The position numbers and the translations under genes are program-made. Of a DNA stretch of 64,000 nt, positions 35,320 to 43,036 are shown in pieces. The notes under the pieces are model-generated. The model ran no database searches and was not told the DNA's origin. It was given only the letters and a program-made list of their open reading frames with translations. Source of the DNA: Rubripirellula reticaptiva (GTDB lineage Bacteria; Planctomycetota; Planctomycetia; Pirellulales; Pirellulaceae); assembly GCF_007860175.1 (NCBI RefSeq), contig NZ_SJPX01000002.1, forward strand, positions 1,240,001 to 1,304,000, given 5' to 3'. The stretch's first letter is position 1, and the number at the start of each line of letters is the position of its first letter.

Positions 35320-36268
35320 AGCGATTACCCGGAAAAGTGAATTAGCGAAGTATCAAACTGGTCTGGTGTGCTCGGCATTGACCGAAAGTCTTGACGGCGG
35401 CGATTGCATGGAGATCATCTTCAAAGACTCTCTCGGTGACAGATATCGTGAGTCTTGGGTTGAGTTTACAGATGCAAATCCGGGAACGGCGAAACGCAAA
35501 TGGACGTATGAATTGGAACTCGCAGTTCAGTCTGGTGTAGCTGACCTCGCGATTCATTCAGGCAAGGACCTTCCCTCCGAAGTGATGCCGGGTACGGTGC
35601 TTCGCCCCGTCATGGTCCGTGAGAACGCCACGGACGTACTGGTAACAAAACTTCCAAGTTCAGACGCGGACGAACTGAGGCGGCCTCGTATCGCCACGGG
35701 AAGCCTCCGACGCACTGTTGGCTTGCGGAAGTTGATTCCGAATGCCGAGCTATTTTCAATCAATGGCAACGTCACTACGCGACTCACCAAACTTCGAGAG
35801 TCCGATGGTATCGATGGAGTAGTGTTGGCAAGTGCCGGTGTCAATCGACTTTCCGCCAGCGGCGAATTGGACCTGAGTGGACTATTCGTTCGCGAGTTTC
35901 CGGTGAATGAGCTAATGCCCTGCGCCGCGCAGGGAACTCTTGTCGCTCAATATCGAGACGACCACCTTGAGGTCAAAAAGCTGATTACATCAGTCGTGGA
36001 TGCGACGACAGAGTCGGCATGGCTTGCTGAACGTGCATGCCTTGAGGGCTTGTCTGCGAGTTGCGACAGCGTACTCGGGATCTATGCGTCAGTCCAAAAC
36101 GGGCAAATTCTCCTACGGGCATGGATTGGATCCCAGGAGTGCGATGAAGAGCTTACAGGGAGCGAAGTAGGTGCTATAGAGCAAGCCGAAGAGATTGGAC
36201 GTTCGCTGTCATCGAAGCTCTTGAAGCAAGGGGCAGAAAATCTCATTAAATCAAATACCAAGGAGTAA
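35306..36268 (+). CDS. hemC: Hydroxymethylbilane synthase (porphobilinogen deaminase), divergent
   Basis: 320 residues. It polymerises four porphobilinogen units into hydroxymethylbilane. Present: TRKSELAKYQ, HSGKDLP (Lys87, Asp88), GSLRR (Arg135, Arg136) and the dipyrromethane cofactor cysteine Cys253. Odd: the usual RGNVGTR loop is NGNVTTR (Asn153 in place of a substrate/cofactor-binding Arg), and GQG near residue 209 is AQG. So the fold and key catalytic residues are kept but two normally invariant sites differ. It overlaps the ALAS gene and is followed 5 bases later by hemB. Confidence 0.87.
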   Translation: MRRLKAITRKSELAKYQTGLVCSALTESLDGGDCMEIIFKDSLGDRYRESWVEFTDANPGTAKRKWTYELELAVQSGVADLAIHSGKDLPSEVMPGTVLRPVMVRENATDVLVTKLPSSDADELRRPRIATGSLRRTVGLRKLIPNAELFSINGNVTTRLTKLRESDGIDGVVLASAGVNRLSASGELDLSGLFVREFPVNELMPCAAQGTLVAQYRDDHLEVKKLITSVVDATTESAWLAERACLEGLSASCDSVLGIYASVQNGQILLRAWIGSQECDEELTGSEVGAIEQAEEIGRSLSSKLLKQGAENLIKSNTKE

Positions 36269-36273
36269 TCGAA

Positions 36274-37284
36274 ATGCGTGATTTTCCCATGACTAGGCTA
36301 AGACGATTGAGGAGTGACGATTGGTGCCGCCGCCTCGTTCGTGAATGCGAGTTGACTCCCAGCGATCTTATCTGGCCCATCTTCGTTGTTGAAGGAATCA
36401 ACCACCGCGAGTCTGTCGAAGAATTGCCGGGTGTCGATCGATTGTCCATCGATCTCGCAGTTACAGCCGCCAAGGAAGCAGCTTCGGCTGGAATCCCTGT
36501 CGTCAACATCATCCCAGTCATTAAGCAAGATAAGAAGGACGATCGAGGTTCTGAGGCTGGGAACGGTGACAATCTGGTTTGCCGTGCTGTGCGAGCGATT
36601 CGGGAGGCCAAGGTTGATGTGGGTATCATGTGTGACGTTGCCCTCGATCTGTTCACATCGCATGGCCACGATGGAATACTCGATAGTACCGGTAACGTGG
36701 ACAACGACGCGACAGTCGAGGCGTTAGCAGAACAAGTGATTGTTCAGGCTAGAGCGGGAGCTGATATGATGGCACCATCTGACATGATGGATGGTCGAGT
36801 GAAAGGAATTCGTAGTCGGCTCGAAAGTGAAGGAATGCACGACGTAAAGATCATCGTCCACTCGGCAAAATATGCATCCGCGTTGTACGGACCATATCGC
36901 GATGCTGTGGGATCGTCAGCGAACTTGGGAAAGAATGGGAAGCAGACATATCAACAGGATCCCGGGAATTACCAAGAAGCGCTCCATGAAGTGGAGATGG
37001 ATATCCGTGAGGGTGCGGACATGATTATGGTAAAGCCCGGCACTTTCTATTTAGACGTCATTCGTAAAATAAAGGACAAGTTCCAAATGCCAACTTTCGC
37101 ATTTCACGTCAGTGGGGAATACGCGATGGTGAAGGCCGCAGGCGAACGAGGCTGGATTGACGCTGACCGAGTGATGGTCGAAGCACTGCTTAGTTTGAAA
37201 CGATCGGGATGTTCAGGAATCGTGACCTACGCGGCATTGGACGTTGCGAAGATGCTTGGCCAGAACAACAGAGTGATCCGTTAG
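36274..37284 (+). CDS. hemB: Delta-aminolevulinic acid dehydratase (porphobilinogen synthase)
   Basis: 336 residues. It condenses two ALA into porphobilinogen. Both Schiff-base lysines are present (K199 in HSAKYASALYGPYRD, K254 in MIMVKPGTFYLD). The metal segment reads CDVALDLFTSHGHDG, the Asp-rich type that uses Mg rather than the three-Cys zinc type. The N-terminal FPMTRLRRLR is standard. AGGAG lies 9 bases before the ATG. It completes a three-gene set from glycine/succinyl-CoA to hydroxymethylbilane; hemD is absent from the operon. Confidence 0.93.
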   Translation: MRDFPMTRLRRLRSDDWCRRLVRECELTPSDLIWPIFVVEGINHRESVEELPGVDRLSIDLAVTAAKEAASAGIPVVNIIPVIKQDKKDDRGSEAGNGDNLVCRAVRAIREAKVDVGIMCDVALDLFTSHGHDGILDSTGNVDNDATVEALAEQVIVQARAGADMMAPSDMMDGRVKGIRSRLESEGMHDVKIIVHSAKYASALYGPYRDAVGSSANLGKNGKQTYQQDPGNYQEALHEVEMDIREGADMIMVKPGTFYLDVIRKIKDKFQMPTFAFHVSGEYAMVKAAGERGWIDADRVMVEALLSLKRSGCSGIVTYAALDVAKMLGQNNRVIR

Positions 37285-37306
37285 AGCCTGCAACTTGGGT
37301 GAACAA

Positions 37307-37530
37307 GTGAAGAGGCATCGGTGATCTGTAAACCAAAGAAACTTCTTCTGGCGGAACCGTGATTTCGCCATGTCGCTTGTCAGTCCGTTGACTTGTTAGC
37401 GCTGTCGAAGCCCCAGTCGTGAGCCTGTCGCTGTTTTTGCCACCAGGGGCAAACGCCCGCCGCTTGGCGAAAGGCGACGCGTTTGGGCACTGTTCGCTCC
37501 GACGCGGTTTCGTTGTAGGCATCGACGTTG
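37307..37530 (-). pseudogene. Decayed, internally deleted copy of the 38443-38880 segment
   Basis: Bases 37307-37450 align with 38443-38588, the 3' end and downstream flank of the small gene at 38515-38760. The encoded tail AHDWGFDSANKSTD corresponds to AHTWIFENASKSTD. Then ~37455-37530 resembles ~38797-38880, so about 200 bases of the gene body are missing. A non-functional relic of an element-internal duplication. Nothing else was recognised between hemB and 37718. Confidence 0.6.
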
Positions 37531-37717
37531 ACGAGCAATAGGGTCATAAAGGCCTGCTGAACTTGCTCAAACGTTCCGAGATTGAGAGACTGGTCGTCAT
37601 GTGGGGCCACCGAAAATCAGCTAACGAAAACGCCCGTGTCCCTAAGCCGGCCATTTGACTGACCATCGACCAAACTAGATTCGACGTACGATCGATTTGG
37701 CTGTAACGTTCCGAGTT

Positions 37718-37975
37718 ATGCCTGCCCACCAATTGAGTAAACCGCAAGGAGTCAAACTATTCGAGACACGTTCCGGTCCGGTGCGAGCGGTCGTCATCGG
37801 TCCCACTATCGGCATTCGATGGCGAATATTGAAGTACTTCCGTCTCGTGAAATCGACGAAGGTTCCTGGCGAATGGTTGGAAGTCGGATCGAGCTGGCGG
37901 CCTTCCGAGAATTCGCACTTGGCGAAGTGTGTTGCAGCCGTTCAGTGTTTTCTGGATAGCGAAGACGACGCCTGA
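37718..37975 (+). CDS. Small hypothetical protein
   Basis: 85 residues from the ATG at 37718. Composition is protein-like (VKLFETRSGPVRAVVIGP...CVAAVQCFLDSEDDA), but no domain, signal or clear ribosome-binding site is seen. It lies in the accessory segment between the relic and the next small ORF. Could be spurious. Confidence 0.35.
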   Translation: MPAHQLSKPQGVKLFETRSGPVRAVVIGPTIGIRWRILKYFRLVKSTKVPGEWLEVGSSWRPSENSHLAKCVAAVQCFLDSEDDA

Positions 37976-38085
37976 ACGCCGAGACGCCCAACGAAGCGTC
38001 CATTCCAGCAGTTTGCGCAGCCCTCGCAATTGAGGCAGCCTAGGCGGGCGGTTCTTTCGGTCCTCCAGTTAGGAAGGTTTTTGCG

Positions 38086-38298
38086 ATGCACGCATTCTTG
38101 CGCTCACTGTTTTTTCGGCGATCAGTACTAGACGAAAACGAGCCTGTGGTCAGTCCCTCGACAGTCGCACCGGATCAAGCAGACGCTGCGAACTGTGACC
38201 AACGTGCTCAAGATGATCGAGCTTCAATGTTCATCGATGATCCAGACCCTTTTGGTCGAGATTGGCAGTGGTTACGCGATCCCGAGAAGAAGAAGTAG
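38086..38298 (+). CDS. Small hypothetical protein
   Basis: 70 residues from the ATG at 38086, preceded by TTAGGAAGG at suitable spacing. The end is acidic/aromatic (FIDDPDPFGRDWQWLRDPEKKK). No known family. Convergent with the small gene at 38515-38760. Confidence 0.42.
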   Translation: MHAFLRSLFFRRSVLDENEPVVSPSTVAPDQADAANCDQRAQDDRASMFIDDPDPFGRDWQWLRDPEKKK

Positions 38299-38514
38299 CA
38301 AATACATCAAAGTTGCTAAGTCTTCAAAACGTGAACAATCGCTGCGGTTCTTTCAAATTTTTCAGGTTGAATCATTCTGGAAGAGCCGCAACACATGTTT
38401 CTTTTGTAGGCATACTTATAGGGCTGAGCCACCACACGAAACGTGAAGAGGCATCGGTGGTCTGGGAACCAAAGAAACCTCTCCAGGCTGATCATAAGAT
38501 CGCCTTATAGTGAC

Positions 38515-38760
38515 TCAATCAGTTGACTTACTGGCGTTCTCGAAGATCCAGGTGTGAGCTTGGTCGCAGACCTTTGCCACCAATGGCAAGTCGTCGCGAC
38601 CGAAACTCGTTGAATCTTTCCATTCTTCGCCGTCTTTGTAGATACGACTGACTGTCACGTTGTGACGGACTCCGTTGTCAGTATCGTTCGCCCAGATTGC
38701 TGCTTTCACAACACCTAGTCGAACTTCGTGAACGGGTCGCGTCTTCGTTTTCGTTGCCAT
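38515..38760 (-). CDS. Small conserved island protein (copy 1)
   Basis: 81 residues from the ATG at 38760, with AAGAGA upstream. The middle (RLGVVKAAIWAND) and end (STSFGRDDLPLVAKVCDQAHTWIF) closely match the 75-residue protein at 50827-51054, so this is a small conserved family carried twice by the island, with a third decayed copy at 37307. No function known. It is last in the DUF932-headed operon. Confidence 0.72.
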   Translation of the reverse strand: MATKTKTRPVHEVRLGVVKAAIWANDTDNGVRHNVTVSRIYKDGEEWKDSTSFGRDDLPLVAKVCDQAHTWIFENASKSTD

Positions 38761-38833
38761 GGTATTCTCTTGGGTAAAGAGGATGTTAGGAACGTCATCC
38801 GCTTGGCGAGCGGCGACGCATTTGGCTGCCGGT

Positions 38834-39232
38834 TCAGTCACCGCGACTGCATGCCGGGCATCGACCAAGAAAATTTTCAGACAAGCCCGCAGGCGTGTAC
38901 TCGATCCCCGTCCAACCTTGCTGCGTTGCCACAGTAAATTGGTCAGGGCCTTCATCACAGCAATCCGCACAACAGAGCGAAAAGTAGACCCCTGGAGGAA
39001 TGCCGTTAGCGTCTTCCAAAACGCTTGTCGCACGTCGGAGCATGTATCGTGCGACTGTTCGAGTTATCTTCCGGTGACACTCGTCTCCGAGATTACCAAT
39101 CGGAGTTGTTTTGGGTGCGCAACCGTCACGAGCAAGCCAGTCCAGCAGGGCTCGTGCGTATTCCGTCACTTCCAACCACTCACGATCAGTCCACGATCGA
39201 AGCATCTCGATCCAAGCTTTCTGCGGGTCCAT
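38834..39232 (-). CDS. Hypothetical protein with Cys clusters
   Basis: 132 residues from the ATG at 39232, coupled to the upstream gene by a TGATG stop-start overlap. The N-terminal half is helical. The C-terminal half has CCADCC and CPAC, which could bind zinc. No family recognised. The N-terminal pattern (MDPQKAWIEML) resembles that of the upstream gene (MDAQKYWNDLI), which suggests an old duplication. Confidence 0.6.
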   Translation of the reverse strand: MDPQKAWIEMLRSWTDREWLEVTEYARALLDWLARDGCAPKTTPIGNLGDECHRKITRTVARYMLRRATSVLEDANGIPPGVYFSLCCADCCDEGPDQFTVATQQGWTGIEYTPAGLSENFLGRCPACSRGD

Positions 39233-39759
39233 CAAACAGACTCGATTGCGGCTCGGGATTCACCGTCTCGTTCGCCGTCACGTGTAAGCAAGATGAGCTG
39301 GCAAACCCATTGGGCAAGCTGTCCTTGGATCGCATCGTTGAATGGCACAGCCGTCAATGAATACGGCGGAGCCATTCCGTCATGCAGGTCAAGCAGGAGC
39401 GAATCAGCGGTTTCCGCCGCGTCTTCGAGACCACCTTCACGACTCCAAGCTGCAAGCATGGCCTCCCATCGCGTCTGCGACTCAGCCAATGGTTGCGTCC
39501 CACTGCTAGCAGTAGGATGACTTGCAGTCTCTGGCTGAAGCAAACACAGTGAAGCATCTCGCTTAAACTCTGTGGCGACGAACTTAGCGATCGGACCATT
39601 GAGACTGTCGTCGCGGTCAAGGCTGGCAAGCGTTGACGGAGGCGCGTCACCAGCGTCCAAGCAAGCGAGAAGATCAGTTGCCAATGATTCGATTGACTCG
39701 TAATCTGCCAAACGCCGAACGGCTATCAAGTCATTCCAGTATTTCTGAGCGTCCATCAT
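39232..39759 (-). CDS. Hypothetical protein with internal repeat
   Basis: 175 residues from the ATG at 39759, which overlaps the DUF932-like stop as TGATG. Two halves share a pattern of a Trp-led helix, a DLL/SLLL-x-LD/LHDG segment and APP/APPYSL. No domain recognised. Part of a tightly coupled four-gene operon (40787 down to 38515). Confidence 0.58.
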   Translation of the reverse strand: MMDAQKYWNDLIAVRRLADYESIESLATDLLACLDAGDAPPSTLASLDRDDSLNGPIAKFVATEFKRDASLCLLQPETASHPTASSGTQPLAESQTRWEAMLAAWSREGGLEDAAETADSLLLDLHDGMAPPYSLTAVPFNDAIQGQLAQWVCQLILLTRDGERDGESRAAIESV

Positions 39760-40787
39760 CAAACCGCCAGTGCAAGAGAGAGAAGTTTGCCAACCTTGGC
39801 GTCCATTTCCGTGCGGTCCCCGGCGAGTTGCACTCGCTGAGTCACCTGCGTTAACGCATCGACTAACGCGAAAATCGTGAAAGCACCGTGTTGACGGGCG
39901 ATCTCCATCGCGTCCTTGATCAAATGCCGAGGCACACCCTCTTTGGTGAGCACCGAAAGCACTTGCTCATCGTCGTGACCCAGCTTTTCACGCATTGCTT
40001 TCCGAACGCAGTTGACGAATCCGTCACGACGTTCATCTCGCTTCGCAATTAGCGACTCAATAACATTGCGCACCTCGGGCAATCCATCGCGAACATTCGC
40101 GGTGTGTTTGCGGTTGAATTCAACAACTTCGGTGGCGTCCCACACAATGTGATTGCGACAGACCTTCTGAAACCAAAACGTCTGAACGCCCATCGTTCGC
40201 CGGCCGACTTCGGAGTTCCAAAGGAAGAAACCTGGAGCAAACGCTTCGCCCTCGATTTCCGCCCAACCTGTTGGGTCAATCAGGAACGCGAACATGTCTT
40301 GTTGACCACAGTACAAACCGGTGCTTTCGCCGTCGGCGGCTGTTTGCGGTGGCACAAAGTCCGATGCAAATTCTTTGGCGATGTCGAGCATCTCGGTGTT
40401 CCAAAGTCGCGTGTACGCAACTCCGTGAACCGAGCGAATCTCGTCATTGACCGTAAGAATTTGGTAAGGCTTGTCCGCCGTCGATGGCAGCGTTTCCTCG
40501 AGAGCCTTACTTGCCGTCTTCGGAGACAGCCGATTGATCGTGTCTTTGTGGACACGTGCGGTGCGACACAATTGCGAGAACGACCAATCGTTCAAGTTGT
40601 AGTCGGGCGTATCACCTAGTGACACGGTCAAATCGTGAGTGACAACTAGGTTCTGCGGAAGGATCCATTGATCCTCCGCCGACTCTTGGTCGTCCTGACA
40701 CTTCTGGTAGAGCGCATCAAATGTTGCAAAGCATTGGTCCGGCGTTCGCCGAAACAATTCTTCGTTTGCTCGGGTGAGCGTAGCCAT
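39759..40787 (-). CDS. DUF932-like plasmid/phage-type protein
   Basis: 342 residues from the ATG at 40787. Sections such as RLWNTEMLDIAKEFA, GLYCGQQDMFAFLIDP, FFLWNSEVGRRTMG and FWFQKVCRNHIVWDA look like the DUF932 family, found on plasmids, phages and integrative elements. Its biochemical role is not known. First gene of a four-gene translationally coupled operon; its leader is the palindrome-rich stretch at 41120-41341. Confidence 0.68.
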   Translation of the reverse strand: MATLTRANEELFRRTPDQCFATFDALYQKCQDDQESAEDQWILPQNLVVTHDLTVSLGDTPDYNLNDWSFSQLCRTARVHKDTINRLSPKTASKALEETLPSTADKPYQILTVNDEIRSVHGVAYTRLWNTEMLDIAKEFASDFVPPQTAADGESTGLYCGQQDMFAFLIDPTGWAEIEGEAFAPGFFLWNSEVGRRTMGVQTFWFQKVCRNHIVWDATEVVEFNRKHTANVRDGLPEVRNVIESLIAKRDERRDGFVNCVRKAMREKLGHDDEQVLSVLTKEGVPRHLIKDAMEIARQHGAFTIFALVDALTQVTQRVQLAGDRTEMDAKVGKLLSLALAV

Positions 40788-41119
40788 GGCAGATACTCCT
40801 GCGTGTTGGCGAGAACGATTCGTTGACGACCGACAAGGTGCGTTAGCGAAATCGCTTGAGCTGAACAATGGGCTGGCTCTAAGTAAGTCAGTCCAACATT
40901 CAGCTCGCTGCCAGCGAGCAGCGATGTTCTGCGAAAACCTTTTTAGACCACCGGCCTCATGCCGCACGATTGAGCGTGGGGCATAAAGCCGACATACGTC
41001 TACTCAGATTCAGTTGTCAATTCTCGGTCGCTAGCTTTCCCTACCACAGAAGTGAGGAATTTGCACGCATATGGTTTCGCTTCCTTAACACGCTTTTTTG
41101 GCCAACAACAAGAAAGAGT

Positions 41120-41341
41120 GGCTTCGTCGTCCTTTCACCGATGGGGCTCGCCCCGCAGAGGCCGAAGGCCCTTGGCCCCGCTCGGTGAAAGGACGATGAA
41201 GCCTGCTTTGGCGGAATCACTCCATACGTCGAACGAGTGGCTTTGTTGTTTCGATTCCGCTTGGGGCTGGTCGAAATCGAAATCGGCTCTGGCACGAATG
41301 AGCGGAGCCGATGGCTGGGCGAGCAGCTTGCCTGTCTCGCC
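41120..41341. repeat. Palindrome-rich intergenic element
   Basis: A 22-bp stem (41120-41141 with 41182-41203, one G-T pair) encloses smaller hairpins: GGGG/CCCC at 41143-41154 and GGCC-GAA-GGCC at 41161-41169. Further short perfect inverted repeats follow at 41211-41218/41253-41260, 41284-41289/41305-41310 and 41318-41323/41336-41341. It sits in the ~840-base gap 40788-41630, which shows no credible gene. It could be a transfer or replication site or a structured leader. Confidence 0.7.
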
Positions 41342-41630
41342 GTGCCTTTGGCGGAGCGTGAATTGCACGCGAGCGAGCAGATTCTGAAATCACGTCGCGA
41401 TCTCGCGATTTTGCCATGCGGCGACGTGAATTCAGTAACTGATCGCGGACGAATGCAGTCAGCGGTCACGAACTAAGCGGCAGTTTCGTCCAAAATATTG
41501 GTTGCAACGAACGAAGCAGCGAAGATAATGAAGGTTCACTGCCCCAGCCGCCGGGTTATAAAATAAGGGGGCCAGACGTGGGCCAGGTCTGTCAAAACTG
41601 GCTTTTTTCATGCGCGCATCAGGTAGCTAT

Positions 41631-43004
41631 TCAGGGGTCGAGCATGCCTTTGTCCTTCAATGTCTTCCCATACTTTCTGAACAGATCGTGTGCGGCCTGT
41701 AGCGTCGTCATATCCAATTGACCCCAATGAGTCGGCTTGAGGTAACGATAGTCGGCGGAACCCCACTTTGTGGTGGTGCGGTCGTTCCAGCCTGCATCGA
41801 GTACCTTGATCATGTGAATGAGTCCATCTTGAGTTGCTGCCTCTGTTCCGAGCGTAACGAGGTGAGAATAGGACGCGGGGCCAGGCTTCGAGGATTCTTT
41901 TCCGCGCAAGCTATAGCCGTTACCAAACAAGGGACTGAGATATTGGCGGATCGCGGGAAGATCACGCTGGAATTCCTGTTCAAGCTTCGTTGCTTCGGCT
42001 GCTTTCCGTTTGCGTTCATTAACATCAGCTAAGTCGTCTGCTTTTCGCTTCGCCTCGATTCTGATTCGCTCGGCTTCTTCTCGTGCGATTTTCTCCAGAG
42101 CTGATTTTTCTGCTTCAGCAATTTGACGTTCTTTCGCGATTGTTGCGTTGGTCGTCATTGCAGCGTTCTCACGACGTGAGATCTCAAGTTGCTCTGCTAG
42201 CTGACGCAGTTCGGCAGATCTTCTGTCGGTGGCTCGTTGTGCAAGCAGGCTTCGCAATGTCGTTTCCGACATGCTCGTGAGCTTCGAGGCTCGCGATGTG
42301 AGGTCGCGAAGGCTGAGTAGAGTACGCTCGGAAGCTTGGTCGTCACGCTCAGCTTGTCTCTTTAGCTCTCGCACTGCGCCGAGAATCTCAGAGCTAGGCG
42401 AAAAGTCGGCAGGCAAATCCTTTTGTGCATCAAGCAGCGGTTTCGCGAGTGTCGACAATTGTTCTTGAAGCAATTCAACGTCGACGCTTTCCGTATCAGA
42501 AGCGACCCCAACCAAAGACTCAACTTCCTCGATCATTGCTGCATCACTTACGACTTTGCGTCCTAGCGGTCCATCGAGAAACTGATCCGTTTCGACTTGA
42601 ATCGCTTTTGTGTTGGCTTTGAGTTGGTCAATTGCCGAACCCGCGGATGATACTTCACGCAAAGCGAGACTCAGCTTGGAAGATGCAACAGCGAACGCCT
42701 CTTGATTCGCCAACTCCGCCTGCCGAAGTATTTTGTCCTGAAGTTCAGCGTTAGCTTTTCGGGTCCGCAGTTCTACGTCACTCTCCATTCCGCTCAAGAC
42801 ATTCTCAGTGCGCCAGGAAGATGCGTAAGCCAGGACCATCCAGAGAGAAAAGAGAACTGCGGCCGATCCGAGCAGCACGCTGAACCAACCACGATTGGAA
42901 AGAACGCCAATTGCCTTCGTCCATGCGGTTTTGTCAGGCTCGCGAATAATGAGTGCTCGTTCGCGAGGTGTGGGTTTTGCTTCAGTTTTATCGTTGTTCG
43001 TCAT
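41631..43004 (-). CDS. Membrane-anchored coiled-coil protein
   Basis: 457 residues. A short cytoplasmic N-terminus, one membrane helix (~42-62), then a long heptad-rich coiled coil (~75-340) with a Lys/Glu/Arg-rich end (AEKSALEKIAREEAERIRIEAKRKA region). A ~110-residue C-terminal domain follows. No family recognised. It starts 32 bases after the coupling-ATPase stop, so it is probably part of the transfer operon and may anchor or scaffold the transfer apparatus. Confidence 0.65.
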   Translation of the reverse strand: MTNNDKTEAKPTPRERALIIREPDKTAWTKAIGVLSNRGWFSVLLGSAAVLFSLWMVLAYASSWRTENVLSGMESDVELRTRKANAELQDKILRQAELANQEAFAVASSKLSLALREVSSAGSAIDQLKANTKAIQVETDQFLDGPLGRKVVSDAAMIEEVESLVGVASDTESVDVELLQEQLSTLAKPLLDAQKDLPADFSPSSEILGAVRELKRQAERDDQASERTLLSLRDLTSRASKLTSMSETTLRSLLAQRATDRRSAELRQLAEQLEISRRENAAMTTNATIAKERQIAEAEKSALEKIAREEAERIRIEAKRKADDLADVNERKRKAAEATKLEQEFQRDLPAIRQYLSPLFGNGYSLRGKESSKPGPASYSHLVTLGTEAATQDGLIHMIKVLDAGWNDRTTTKWGSADYRYLKPTHWGQLDMTTLQAAHDLFRKYGKTLKDKGMLDP

Positions 43005-43036
43005 TGATGCATTCTCAGAGGCTGGTTGGAATGTAT

